Shown: positions 26,087-34,677, numbered from the stretch's first letter. The stretch is 64,000 nt of DNA from Streptococcus didelphis DSM 15616 (GCF_000380005.1 NZ_KB904195.1:108477-172476), one strand, 5' to 3'. Program-made: numbers and translations. The notes: generated from the sequence alone by a model not told the origin.

Positions 26087-27097
26087 TTAATAAGCTTTTT
26101 TAATAGTATCAATAATCTGGTACTGGGCTGTTTTAGCTTCTTCAATAGGATAGATTGGGTAGACATGGTTCATCTTGTCAGCCACAAAGAGCTGATGTTG
26201 ATGATTCTTTTCCTTTAAAATGCTATCGTATTTCAGAATATCTGGATAGAAGATTTCATGGGTTCCTACAAACATGGTGATAGGAGCTAGACCACTTGGA
26301 TCCCCATAAATAGGACTGACATAAGGATGCTTGGTATTGTTTGCTATCTTTCCGGCCCAAATATCACCAACTATTTGTAATCCCCAGGCAGATAGGATGG
26401 GATCGAGACTCTCATATTTTGGAATATCTGGATTAGTCATAGTAACATCTAGCCAAGGAGAAAGTAAAATAATATCTTTGGGTTGCTTTGGAATAGGATT
26501 CTCATTTTTTAGGGCTAAGGCAAGTCCTAGTGCTAGACCCCCACCAGCAGAATCCCCCATAATGGTAATATTTTTGGGATCATCAGTTTCCTTGAGGGTG
26601 TCTCGGTAGAGGTCAACTAGCTTTGGCATGGCCATGGAGTAGTTATAGCTAGGAGCCTTGGGATAAATTGGTAAAATAATTCTAGCATCAAGGCTGGTAG
26701 AGAGGGTTTTAAGCATGTCAATGTGGTAAGAAGTTGGATTATTTAAATAAGAACCACCATGTAAGTAAAAAATAATTTTTTGATTTCTTGGCTTATTAGG
26801 ATTTTTATTCCAGCTGTGGACTTGCATGGCACCAACTGTCTTAGTCTCGAGTCCTCCATTGACCGTGTTAGGATCTAGAGAAAAGCCTTGATTTGCCTTT
26901 TGACCAGCTGAATTGACATATTCCATGAATTTAGCTGGGTCTTGCTGAGAATAATAGTTTTTGTCTCTTTTTAACCAAAAGTATTGTTCAATCAGCCAGC
27001 TTTTCCAGGTCTGTGATGTAGTAGCTTTAGCAGGACTAGCAGAGCTTAATAAGAGACATAGAAAAAGGCTTAGGGTAATTATTTTAAGTTGTTTCAC
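26087..27097 (-). CDS. Secreted alpha/beta-hydrolase (HSL-type esterase)
   Basis: Alpha/beta hydrolase of the hormone-sensitive-lipase type, probably an exported esterase (336 aa from the GTG at 27097). I choose that start because AAGGAG precedes it and it places a signal peptide first: KQLKIITLSLFLCLLLSSASPAKA with a likely signal-peptidase I site after AKA. A longer frame to 27127 exists without a ribosome-binding site. Motifs: oxyanion-hole FYLHGGSYL, nucleophile elbow GDSAGGG, and a C-terminal MNHVYPIYP giving the catalytic histidine. Substrate is unknown. It is divergent from copY. Confidence 0.85.
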   Translation of the reverse strand: MKQLKIITLSLFLCLLLSSASPAKATTSQTWKSWLIEQYFWLKRDKNYYSQQDPAKFMEYVNSAGQKANQGFSLDPNTVNGGLETKTVGAMQVHSWNKNPNKPRNQKIIFYLHGGSYLNNPTSYHIDMLKTLSTSLDARIILPIYPKAPSYNYSMAMPKLVDLYRDTLKETDDPKNITIMGDSAGGGLALGLALALKNENPIPKQPKDIILLSPWLDVTMTNPDIPKYESLDPILSAWGLQIVGDIWAGKIANNTKHPYVSPIYGDPSGLAPITMFVGTHEIFYPDILKYDSILKEKNHQHQLFVADKMNHVYPIYPIEEAKTAQYQIIDTIKKAY

Positions 27098-27195
27098 GGT
27101 AATCTCCTTCAGTATTGTGTAAAACATGGCTATATTATTATATCAAAATGCAATAATATATCAATACAATTTTAATAAAATGAGACTTATATTAA

Positions 27196-27224
27196 TTTAC
27201 AAATGTAAACAAAAATGCTACAAT
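27196..27224 (+). promoter_or_regulatory. copY promoter with cop box operator
   Basis: TTTACA (27196-27201), a 17-bp spacer and TG-C-TACAAT (hexamer 27219-27224). The perfect cop box TACAAATGTA (27198-27207, consensus TACANNTGTA) overlaps the -35, as expected for CopY autorepression. Confidence 0.85.
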
Positions 27225-27259
27225 AAAATATTATTGACGAGAGAAGAGGTAAACTAAAA

Positions 27260-27688
27260 ATGTATGGCATTTCTGATTCAGAGTGGGAAGTTATGAGAGT
27301 CATATGGGCTCAAGGGCCAGTTAAGAGTAGTGCTATTATTGCTGTATTAGAAAAAAAATGTAACTGGACACCTTCAACTATTAAAACCTTACTAGGGAGA
27401 TTAGTAGAAAAAAACTATGTGCACAGTTCACGATCAGGCAGAGCTTATCTTTATCAAGCCTTGATTGATCAAAACTCTTTTCAGAAAGAAATGGTAAAAG
27501 AGTGCCTCAATAAGATCTGTTCAAGGCAAGTAGGAAGCGTCTTATTAAGTTTACTGGAAGATTTACCAATGACTCAAAAAGATATTCTGGCTTTTCAAAA
27601 GCTCTTAGCAAAAAAAGAAAAGTCAGCAACTGAGACTATTCCTTGTAGTTGCTCACCTGGCCAATGCCAATGCAGGGCAATAAAGTAA
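27260..27688 (+). CDS. copY: Copper-responsive transcriptional repressor CopY
   Basis: BlaI/CopY-type winged-helix repressor (142 aa). The N-terminal helix-turn-helix spans about residues 3-70 (ISDSEWEVMRVIWAQGPVKSSAII, TPSTIKTLLGRLVEKNYVHSSRSGRAYLY). The C-terminal CSCSPGQCQC (C129, C131, C136, C138) is the CxCx4CxC zinc/copper site: zinc keeps it on DNA, copper releases it. It normally controls copYAZ, but no copper ATPase or chaperone gene follows; the next item is an IS-end-like palindrome and a convergent regulator. Confidence 0.93.
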   Translation: MYGISDSEWEVMRVIWAQGPVKSSAIIAVLEKKCNWTPSTIKTLLGRLVEKNYVHSSRSGRAYLYQALIDQNSFQKEMVKECLNKICSRQVGSVLLSLLEDLPMTQKDILAFQKLLAKKEKSATETIPCSCSPGQCQCRAIK

Positions 27689-27722
27689 GCAGAATTCGTA
27701 TCAAAATAGCAGTTATAGATTT

Positions 27723-27819
27723 AAAAAATGCCCCCTAGTACAAGTGAACTGCTCCCCTATCATTAGATTTTATGTCTAACTTTTGGGGTGCAGTTCACAA
27801 GAAATAGGAGCATTTTTTA
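27723..27819. terminator. Bidirectional palindromic terminator with IS-end-like arms
   Basis: Best-preserved copy of the family at 1294 and 4109. Outer arms AAAAAATGC/GCATTTTTT; inner arms are GTGAACTGCTCCCC on one side and TTTTGGGGTGCAGTTCAC on the other, which read as two facing copies of GTGAACTGCaCCCCaaaagTTAGAC. It lies between copY and the convergent DeoR gene and covers the latter's stop codon. Confidence 0.75.
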
Positions 27820-28581
27820 TTTTGGCTGAGAAATGAGAATTTTTGTGTATTTAGTATATTCTTTCTTGATCTGAGGTGAGATTCCACTATCAGTAATGAC
27901 TGCATCAATAGCATTTAAGTGATAAAATACCGAAAAATCATAGCTATCAAACTTTTGATTGTCCACGAGGAGATACTTTTCAATAGCATTATCAAAGGCT
28001 AAGGCTTGAATCTGTCCTTCTAGTTCACTGTAGGTGGCAATATCATTATGGTAAACCCCATTACAGCTGATGAAGGCCTTAGCAAACTTTAAGTTAGAAA
28101 TGCTTTGATTAGCAGTAGTGCCTACAAAAGCTCCCGTAATGTCACGGTATTCTCCTCCAATTAAAATTAAATCAATACTATCACTAGATTTAAGGATATT
28201 AAAAACAGGTAGACTATTTGTTATAATACGGATTTGCCGTGAAATCAACTGTTCTGCAAAATATTCTAAGGTAGTTCCTGGACCAATAAAAATAGTTTCA
28301 CCATCTTTAATAAAGTGACTTGCAAAGGTTGCAAGTTCTTTTTTTTCTTTCGTTTGCACCTTTAATTTTTCACTATTTGACTTTTCAGGTTTTGTGGTAG
28401 AAGAGATACTCTGTGCACCACCGTGAATACGAACCAGCTTTCCAGCAGCCTCTAATTCATCTAAGTCGCGTCTGGCTGTCATATCAGAAACCTTTAAGTT
28501 TTCAATAATGTCATTGACGGTGATAATACCCTTGGTATCTATTTTTTCCATAATTTTTAATAAACGTTCTTTTTTTAACAA
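27817..28581 (-). CDS. DeoR family transcriptional regulator (LacR-like)
   Basis: DeoR-family repressor (254 aa). The N-terminal helix-turn-helix is LLKIMEKIDTKGIITVNDIIENLKVSDMTARRDLDELEAAGKLVRIHGGA; the C-terminal sensor domain has GETIFIGPGTTLEYFAEQL and the DeoR ligand pocket, which usually binds a phosphosugar such as tagatose-6-phosphate. Start is TTG at 28581 after AAGAGGGA. It is divergent from the PTS-lacABC genes and probably their regulator; AT-rich TGTTTGTTATTG-type repeats at about 28641-28670 are possible operators. Confidence 0.9.
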   Translation of the reverse strand: MLKKERLLKIMEKIDTKGIITVNDIIENLKVSDMTARRDLDELEAAGKLVRIHGGAQSISSTTKPEKSNSEKLKVQTKEKKELATFASHFIKDGETIFIGPGTTLEYFAEQLISRQIRIITNSLPVFNILKSSDSIDLILIGGEYRDITGAFVGTTANQSISNLKFAKAFISCNGVYHNDIATYSELEGQIQALAFDNAIEKYLLVDNQKFDSYDFSVFYHLNAIDAVITDSGISPQIKKEYTKYTKILISQPK

Positions 28582-28689
28582 GAGTATCCCTCTTTTCCTA
28601 AAATACTTTTTTAATCATAGCATAAAGGCAGTGATTATTCAATAAACAACAATAACAAACAAAAATAAAATATTTTTAGAAATATAATG

Positions 28690-28739
28690 TTGAATATTGT
28701 TTGATTTTATATTATAATCTATTTTGTAAACGTTACCAA
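28690..28739 (+). promoter_or_regulatory. Promoter and cre site of the galactose-type PTS-lacABC operon
   Basis: TTGAAT (28690-28695), a 17-bp spacer and TATAAT (28713-28718), followed by TTGTAAACGTTACCAA (28724-28739), a near-ideal CcpA cre site just after the -10, placed to repress. Confidence 0.85.
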
Positions 28740-28792
28740 ACATAATTAGACAACTTTTTTAGAGGATATTAAGATAGAAAGGTGGCATAGGA

Positions 28793-29266
28793 ATGTTCTC
28801 AGACATTCTCTTTACCGAAGCAAAAACACAAGAAGAGCTCTTTGAGCAGGTTGCTAATCAGTTACAAACCCAAGTTTATGTGACAGCTGATTACAAGGAG
28901 GCTCTCAAGAAGAGAGAAAAAGATTTTCCAACAGGACTTAAAATTGATTATAAAGATGGGAGTGATGTTCTTTTTGCGGCTATTCCTCATACAGAAACCC
29001 AGTATTGTTTAGTGGATAGGCTTGTCTATGTTAAAAATAGTTTTCCCATAACTTTTAAGCATATGATAAATCCTCAAGAGGACTGTTATGCTAAACATTT
29101 CTTCTTTATTATTAACAGTAAGAAGTCAGGTCAAACCCAGCTTTTATCTAATGTTATCACTTTCTTTATTAGTAAAGGTAACTTGCAAAGATTAGAAGAT
29201 TTAGGCAATCATAAAAAGGAAATCAAGGATTTTTTAGTAGAAAAAGGAGTATTGAACAATGATTAA
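28793..29266 (+). CDS. PTS EIIA component, galactitol/galactose (Fru-like) type
   Basis: Cytoplasmic EIIA (157 aa) of the fructose/mannitol-type fold used by galactitol-family systems. The phosphorylated histidine is H66 in AAIPHTETQYC. Phosphate from HPr passes through it to EIIB. It overlaps EIIB by 8 bp. In streptococci this three-gene set followed by lacABC imports galactose as galactose-6-phosphate; that substrate is inferred from neighbours, since the family name is galactitol. Confidence 0.92.
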   Translation: MFSDILFTEAKTQEELFEQVANQLQTQVYVTADYKEALKKREKDFPTGLKIDYKDGSDVLFAAIPHTETQYCLVDRLVYVKNSFPITFKHMINPQEDCYAKHFFFIINSKKSGQTQLLSNVITFFISKGNLQRLEDLGNHKKEIKDFLVEKGVLNND

Positions 29267-29564
29267 AATTTTAGCAGCATGTGGAGCAGGTGTTAATTCA
29301 AGCCATCAAATTAAGGATGCTATTGAAAGTCAAATGGCTGATAGGGGTTATGATGTTACTTGTGATGCCGTTATGATTAAAGATATTACTGAAGAAATGG
29401 TCAATCGCTATGATATTTTTACACCTATTGCTAAAACTAACCTGGGATTTGACCTCACAATTCCAACAGTTGAAGCAGGGCCTATCTTATATCGTATTCC
29501 TGCCATGAGTGAACCAGTTTTTACAGAATTAGAAAAAGTGATTAAAGAACATCACCTATCATGA
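29259..29564 (+). CDS. PTS EIIB component, galactitol/galactose type
   Basis: Cytoplasmic EIIB of the galactitol family (101 aa). The active cysteine is C8 in KILAACGAGVNSSHQIKD, the P-loop-like phosphocysteine loop. It accepts phosphate from the EIIA encoded just upstream and phosphorylates the sugar during transport through EIIC. Confidence 0.94.
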   Translation: MIKILAACGAGVNSSHQIKDAIESQMADRGYDVTCDAVMIKDITEEMVNRYDIFTPIAKTNLGFDLTIPTVEAGPILYRIPAMSEPVFTELEKVIKEHHLS

Positions 29565-29595
29565 GTGTCATTAAAAGAATATAAAGGAGTTTCTT

Positions 29596-31044
29596 ATGCA
29601 AGTTTTTCTTCATTTTGTAAATATTTTCTTTAAACCCATTATCGATTTAGGTTCCGGTGTTGTCATGCTTATAGTTATGACAGTACTAGCCATGGTGTTT
29701 GGAGTAAAATTCACAAAAGCACTTGAAGGGGGTATTAAACTGGCTATTGCCTTAACTGGTATTGGAGCCATTATTGGTATTTTAACAGGTGCCTTCTCAG
29801 AGTCTTTACAGGCCTTTGTTAAAAATACAGGAATCAGTCTCAATATCATAGATGTTGGTTGGGCGCCTTTAGCGACGATCACTTGGGGTTCACCTTATAC
29901 CCTCTATTTTCTACTTCTGATGTTGATTGTAAATATTGTCATGATTGTTATGAAAAAAACAGATACCTTGGACGTAGATATCTTTGACATCTGGCATTTA
30001 TCCATCACTGGGCTCTTGATTATGTGGTATGCTGGCCGCAATCATTTACCCCTTATTTTGTCTTTAACTATTGCGACAATAGCTGTAATTTTTGTTGGGG
30101 TCCTAAAAATTATTAATTCCGATTTGATGAAGCCTACTTTTGATGATCTACTTGGGGTAGCATCAACTTCTCCAATGACCTCAACTCATATGAATTACAT
30201 GATGAATCCTATCATCATGGTGCTTGATAAGCTTTTTGATAAGGTTTTTCCAGGTTTAGATAAGTATGATTTTGATGCTGCAAAATTAAACAAAAAAATT
30301 GGTTTTTGGGGTTCTAAATTTTTTATTGGTATGATACTTGGTTTTGTGATTGGAATCATGGGAGATCCTCATCTTAGTTGGGCCGCACTCAAGCATTGGT
30401 TTGAACTTGGCTTTATAGCTGGGGCCTGTCTAGAACTCTTTTCCTTAATTGGTTCCTGGTTTATCGCAGCTGTTGAGCCACTTTCCCAAGGAATTACCAA
30501 TTTTGCCAATTCTAAAATGGGAGGGCGCCGCTTTAATATTGGTCTTGACTGGCCATTTATTGCTGGACGTGCAGAAATTTGGGCCTGTGCTAATATTCTA
30601 GCTCCGATTATGCTTGTTGAAGCTATTTTACTTTCAAAAGTAGGAAATGGGATTTTGCCACTTGCTGGTATTATTGCAATGGGGGTGACCCCAGCACTTT
30701 TGGTGGTTACGCGTGGTCGCCTAATCAGGATGATTATTTTTGGTTCCTTACTTCTCCCCTTGTTCCTTCTTTCTGGGACTATGATTGCCCCTTTTACCAC
30801 AGAATTAGCCAAAAAAGTGGGGGCCTTTCCAGCGGGTGCACAGGCAGGTTCCATGATTACCCACTCTACTCTTGAAGGGCCAATGGAAAAAATCTTTGGC
30901 TATGTTATTGGGCAAGCTACAAAAGGACAACTAACAGCTATTTTCAACCTTATTATTTTTGTAGTTATCTACCTAGCCTTGTTTATGTGGTATGCAAAAC
31001 AAATGAAAAAACGCAATGCACTTTATCAAGCTAGTCAAAACTAG
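29596..31044 (+). CDS. PTS EIIC component, galactitol/galactose type
   Basis: Membrane channel of the galactitol-family PTS (482 aa, about 10-12 hydrophobic segments). Family features include GSGVVMLIVMTVLAMVFGVKF and GVKFTKALEGGIKLAIALTGIGAIIGIL at the N-terminus, and the loop GVASTSPMTSTHMNYMMNPIIMVLDKLFDKVFPGLDKYDFD around residue 200. It follows EIIB after 31 bp with AAAGGAG. lacA follows, so the imported product is most likely galactose-6-phosphate. Confidence 0.94.
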   Translation: MQVFLHFVNIFFKPIIDLGSGVVMLIVMTVLAMVFGVKFTKALEGGIKLAIALTGIGAIIGILTGAFSESLQAFVKNTGISLNIIDVGWAPLATITWGSPYTLYFLLLMLIVNIVMIVMKKTDTLDVDIFDIWHLSITGLLIMWYAGRNHLPLILSLTIATIAVIFVGVLKIINSDLMKPTFDDLLGVASTSPMTSTHMNYMMNPIIMVLDKLFDKVFPGLDKYDFDAAKLNKKIGFWGSKFFIGMILGFVIGIMGDPHLSWAALKHWFELGFIAGACLELFSLIGSWFIAAVEPLSQGITNFANSKMGGRRFNIGLDWPFIAGRAEIWACANILAPIMLVEAILLSKVGNGILPLAGIIAMGVTPALLVVTRGRLIRMIIFGSLLLPLFLLSGTMIAPFTTELAKKVGAFPAGAQAGSMITHSTLEGPMEKIFGYVIGQATKGQLTAIFNLIIFVVIYLALFMWYAKQMKKRNALYQASQN

Positions 31045-31112
31045 TAAGTGTACTTATTACTACAGATTATTAAAGAATGTTAGCGTCAAAATAGACATAC
31101 AAAGGAGTTTTT

Positions 31113-31538
31113 ATGACAATTATTTTAAGCGCTGATGCGCAAGGACAAGCTCTTAAAGAAATACTAATCTCCCATCTGAAAGAAGAAGGCTTTGCTGTAA
31201 AAGACCTTTCAAATCCAGAAAAAGATTTTGTAGACAATACCCTTGCACTTGCAAAGGAAGTTAATAAAGATAAAGCTAATCTAGGAATTATGATTGATGC
31301 CTACGGTGTAGGCCCTTTTATGGTAGCAACAAAATTAAAAGGGATAATTGCAGCAGAAGTATCAGATGAACGCTCTGCTTATATGACGCGTAGCCACAAT
31401 AATGCTCGAATCATTACCATGGGATCCCTCATTGTAGGACCAGGTCTAGCCAAAAATATTGCAAAGGCATTTGTAACAGGAAAGTATGATGGTGGTCGCC
31501 ATCAAATCCGTGTTGACATGCTTAATAAAATGGCCTAG
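31113..31538 (+). CDS. lacA: Galactose-6-phosphate isomerase subunit LacA
   Basis: Subunit of the heteromeric isomerase that turns galactose-6-phosphate into tagatose-6-phosphate; RpiB/LacA/LacB family, 141 aa, usual length. Recognisable are [62 protein letters not shown]. In LacA the catalytic cysteine found in RpiB-like partners is replaced ([10 protein letters not shown]), as is typical, while LacB supplies it. Ribosome-binding site AAAGGAG. Lies 35 bp upstream of lacB. Confidence 0.95.
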   Translation: MTIILSADAQGQALKEILISHLKEEGFAVKDLSNPEKDFVDNTLALAKEVNKDKANLGIMIDAYGVGPFMVATKLKGIIAAEVSDERSAYMTRSHNNARIITMGSLIVGPGLAKNIAKAFVTGKYDGGRHQIRVDMLNKMA

Positions 31539-31572
31539 CAAAATGCTAGATTAATAGATAGGAGAGATTCAG

Positions 31573-32088
31573 ATGAAAATTGCAATTGGATGTGACCATA
31601 TTGTAACCGATGAAAAGATGGCTGTCTCAGATTTTTTAAAATCAAAAGGCCACCAAGTTTTAGATGTTGGAACCTATGATCATACAAGGACCCACTATCC
31701 TATTTATGGTAAAAAAGTAGGAGAAGCTATTGTAGGAGGGCAAGCAGACTTAGGAGTTTGCATTTGTGGAACTGGTGTGGGTATTAATAATGCTGTCAAT
31801 AAGGTAGCAGGAATTCGCTCAGCACTGGTTAGGGATATGACTTCTGCTCTTTATGCTAAAGAAGAACTCAACGCCAATGTTATTGGTTTTGGGGGTAAAA
31901 TCACCGGCCAGTTCTTGATGTGTGATATCATTGAAGCCTTTATCAATGCAAGCTATAAAAAGACTAAGGATAATCAAGAATTAATAGCTAAAATAACCCA
32001 ATTAGACAATCATGATTCCTCCCAAGAAGATCCAGAATTCTTTAGAGAATTTCTTGAAAAATGGGACCATGGTGATTATCAGGATTAG
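31573..32088 (+). CDS. lacB: Galactose-6-phosphate isomerase subunit LacB
   Basis: Second subunit of galactose-6-phosphate isomerase (171 aa). [36 protein letters not shown] is the RpiB-like N-terminus; [16 protein letters not shown] contains the catalytic cysteine, and [22 protein letters not shown] matches LacB. Works with LacA in the tagatose-6-phosphate pathway. Followed after 8 bp by lacC. Confidence 0.96.
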   Translation: MKIAIGCDHIVTDEKMAVSDFLKSKGHQVLDVGTYDHTRTHYPIYGKKVGEAIVGGQADLGVCICGTGVGINNAVNKVAGIRSALVRDMTSALYAKEELNANVIGFGGKITGQFLMCDIIEAFINASYKKTKDNQELIAKITQLDNHDSSQEDPEFFREFLEKWDHGDYQD

Positions 32089-32096
32089 GAGGAAAA

Positions 32097-33032
32097 ATGA
32101 TCTTAACAATTACCTTAAACCCTTCCATCGATATTTCTTATCCCTTGAGTGGTCCCTTTGTGCTTGATGGGGTCAATCGTGTGGAAGCAGTAGAAAAGAC
32201 AGCTGGAGGAAAGGGACTCAATGTCACTAGGGTTTTGCAAGAAGCCAAACAAGATGTGCTGGCAACTGGATTTATAGGTGAAAATCTGGGACAGTCTATT
32301 AAGGCTCAGCTAGACCAAGCTAAGATTAAGCATCATTTTTTTCCCATTAAGGGAGAAACAAGAAATTGCATTGCTATCTTGCATGAGGGGTGTCAAACAG
32401 AAATTTTAGAAAGTGGCCCTACAATTAGTCAAGAAGAAGCAAGTGGCTTTTTAGACCACTTAGATAGTCTTTGTAAAGACTATGATATCATTACCATTTC
32501 AGGGAGCTTACCCAAAGGGTTGGCCTCTGACTATTATGAAAAAGTAATCTCATTACTAAATAGTCATCATAAAAAAATTATCTTGGATTGTTCTGGAAGT
32601 CCATTGCAATCAGTCTTGTTAGGAAAGTCTAAACCTACTCTTATTAAACCGAATTTAGAAGAGCTGCAAGAATTGCTCTCCCACGAAATTGACCCTTCAG
32701 CTGATAGTCTCAAAGACGCTTTAAGTCAGAGTCTTTTTGATGACATCCCATGGATCGTTGTTTCCTTAGGGTCAAAAGGAGCATTTGCCAAGCATGGAAA
32801 TCACTTTTATCGTGTTCACATTCCTAAAATTCAGGTGCAAAATCCTGTAGGCTCAGGAGATGCAACGGTTGCTGGAATTGCTTGGGCCTTGTCTCAAGAA
32901 GATGATGATCATATGCTCCTAAAAAAAGCCAATGCTCTAGGAATGCTCAATGCCCAAGAAAAACTAACAGGACATGTCAACATGGAAAAATACCAGGAAC
33001 TTATCCAGCACATTAAGATAGAAGAAGTCTAG
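32097..33032 (+). CDS. lacC: Tagatose-6-phosphate kinase
   Basis: PfkB/ribokinase-family kinase that phosphorylates tagatose-6-phosphate to tagatose-1,6-bisphosphate (311 aa). N-terminal MILTITLNPSIDISYPL, the GGKGLNVTRVL sugar-binding motif near residue 38, and the C-terminal PfkB signature NPVGSGDATVAGIAWAL with the catalytic aspartate are intact. It closes this operon; tagatose-bisphosphate aldolase (lacD) does not follow and must be encoded elsewhere if the pathway is complete. Confidence 0.95.
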   Translation: MILTITLNPSIDISYPLSGPFVLDGVNRVEAVEKTAGGKGLNVTRVLQEAKQDVLATGFIGENLGQSIKAQLDQAKIKHHFFPIKGETRNCIAILHEGCQTEILESGPTISQEEASGFLDHLDSLCKDYDIITISGSLPKGLASDYYEKVISLLNSHHKKIILDCSGSPLQSVLLGKSKPTLIKPNLEELQELLSHEIDPSADSLKDALSQSLFDDIPWIVVSLGSKGAFAKHGNHFYRVHIPKIQVQNPVGSGDATVAGIAWALSQEDDDHMLLKKANALGMLNAQEKLTGHVNMEKYQELIQHIKIEEV

Positions 33033-33155
33033 CTTTCTTTTAATCACCTTATTTTCTTATCAGGCCCTTAATATCATAATTGTTATAAAAATGATAAACT
33101 ATTAAGGTAGACTATTTTGTAAATTGAAACTTAAGAAAATAAATATAGGGGTATT

Positions 33156-33971
33156 ATGATAACATTAATTGCAATTGACTTAGATGGTACTTTATTAAAT
33201 CACCAAAAAGAAATTCCTGCTGACAATATTCAGGCTATCCAAGAAGCGACAGCCGAAAAGATAAAAATTGTCCTTTGTACAGGTCGCCCTAGTTCAGGGA
33301 CAAAACCTTATTTTGACCAGCTGGGTTTACAAGAAGATGAATTTCTCATTTTAAACAATGGTTGTAGCACCTATAGCAGTTTAGAGTGGAAGCTGATTCA
33401 TTCCCATAGTCTAAACTTGCAAGATATAAGTGATTTATATGATTTATGTAAAGATTACCCAGGAGTCTATCTAACCCTGACAGCTGAAGATAATTATTAT
33501 GTCTTAGGAGATGCGGTACCAGAACTTGTGCAAGCAGATGGTGATCTGGTCTTTACCCAGGTAAAAGCAATCACTATAGCAGATTTAGCTAGCAGCCAAG
33601 AAGTAGTTTTTCAAGCCATGTACATGGGAGTAGAAAGCATTTTAGATGGCTTTGAAGAGGCTTATGCCTTGGAATTAAGTGAAAAATACAGCCTTGTTCG
33701 TAGTCAAGATTATATCTTAGAAGTCATGCCTCAAAATGTGACCAAGGCTTATGCTTTGCAAGAATTAGCCAAGGACTTAAATTGCAGCCCCGAAGAAATT
33801 ATGGCTATCGGAGATGCCCCTAACGATATTGAAATGCTCTCTTTTGCTGGCTTAGGCGTAGCTATGGGAAATGCCAGCCCAGCTATTAAAAAGCTAGCTG
33901 ATAAAGTAACTGCAGATTGTGATCATGCAGGTGTAGCTAAAGCTATCAGAGAATTTGCTTTAAAGGGCTAA
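33156..33971 (+). CDS. Cof-type HAD-IIB family hydrolase
   Basis: HAD phosphatase of the Cof class (271 aa): motif I AIDLDGTLLNH, motif II LCTGRPSSG, a lysine in motif III near NVTKAYAL, and motif IV GDAPNDIEMLSFAG. Not closely similar to the HAD protein encoded at 7984-8796 beyond the motifs. Its position after lacC suggests a sugar phosphate substrate, but the 123-bp gap with AT-rich promoter-like sequence makes co-transcription uncertain. Confidence 0.9.
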   Translation: MITLIAIDLDGTLLNHQKEIPADNIQAIQEATAEKIKIVLCTGRPSSGTKPYFDQLGLQEDEFLILNNGCSTYSSLEWKLIHSHSLNLQDISDLYDLCKDYPGVYLTLTAEDNYYVLGDAVPELVQADGDLVFTQVKAITIADLASSQEVVFQAMYMGVESILDGFEEAYALELSEKYSLVRSQDYILEVMPQNVTKAYALQELAKDLNCSPEEIMAIGDAPNDIEMLSFAGLGVAMGNASPAIKKLADKVTADCDHAGVAKAIREFALKG

Positions 33972-33986
33972 TATTAAGGTAATATA

Positions 33987-34067
33987 AAAAAGAAAGTCTT
34001 AAACTCCTTTTTCAACTGTAGGACACTAATCCACAGTGGAAGAGGTAGTTCATAGACTTCCTTTTTA
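33987..34067. terminator. Bidirectional palindromic terminator, second type
   Basis: Arms AAAGAAAGTCT and AGACTTCCTTT with inner arms TTCAACTGTAGGA / CCACAGTGGAAGA and AACTCCTTT / AGGTAGTTCAT. It has the same nested layout as 27723-27819 but a different inner sequence. Lies between the convergent HAD and TetR genes, ending one base before the TetR stop. Confidence 0.7.
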
Positions 34068-34625
34068 TTAGTTTAAAAGTGGTAGCCCTATTTTTGCCAT
34101 TTCCTCAGCAGGGATCACCATATCGTCTTTAATCCAGTTTGAAAAAACAGAAACAATCGCATTACTCCAAAACAGACCAGCATAGTGAGATTGCTTGTTT
34201 TTGCGCCATCTTTGATAGGCTTTAAGGCGCTTTGTGACCAATTGGGTCAACAAGTGTTGTAATTGTTGATTAAAGATAATTTTTAAAAATCGTTCTTCTT
34301 TTTTGGCTTCTGTAAAAAGATAATACCAGGCTTGACTAGCTTGGGTTGAAATATCAAATAGCTTTATACCTTTGAAAATTCGCCTAATAAACTCTTTTAA
34401 AAGATGCATCAGGATATCATCCTTTGAGTTATAATTACGGTAGAAAGCATTTCTGGAGACCCCAGCTTTAGCCACCAATTCAGAAATAGAAATTTGAGCG
34501 AGACTCTTTTTTTCTAATAAATATAAGAGGGCTGTTTCAAGAGATTCCCGACTGATACTCTGGCTTTCTTTATTAAATTGTGTTAAGTTTTGAAGTGATT
34601 TCTTTGATCTTATTTTATTGGTCAT
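34068..34625 (-). CDS. TetR/AcrR family transcriptional regulator
   Basis: TetR-type repressor (185 aa from the ATG at 34625; a GTG three bases upstream is in frame). Helix-turn-helix at about residues 28-70: ALLYLLEKKSLAQISISELVAKAGVSRNAFYRNYNSKDDILMHLL. The C-terminal ligand domain resembles the DhaS-like group. It is divergent from the degV-type gene, with a 7-bp inverted repeat ACTCATT/AATGAGT at 34654-34677 in the shared upstream region, so it may control itself and that neighbour. Confidence 0.88.
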   Translation of the reverse strand: MTNKIRSKKSLQNLTQFNKESQSISRESLETALLYLLEKKSLAQISISELVAKAGVSRNAFYRNYNSKDDILMHLLKEFIRRIFKGIKLFDISTQASQAWYYLFTEAKKEERFLKIIFNQQLQHLLTQLVTKRLKAYQRWRKNKQSHYAGLFWSNAIVSVFSNWIKDDMVIPAEEMAKIGLPLLN

Positions 34626-34653
34626 CACAAATACCTTTCAATTGTTACATCGG

Positions 34654-34677
34654 ACTCATTTCTATAGCCTAATGAGT
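34654..34677. promoter_or_regulatory. Candidate TetR operator
   Basis: ACTCATT-N10-AATGAGT, a perfect 7-bp inverted repeat between the divergent TetR and DegV genes. Confidence 0.5.

Noticed and set aside
30369..30854. 161-codon open frame antisense to the PTS EIIC gene
   Set aside because: Composition mirrors the membrane gene on the other strand and the frame has no start signals.
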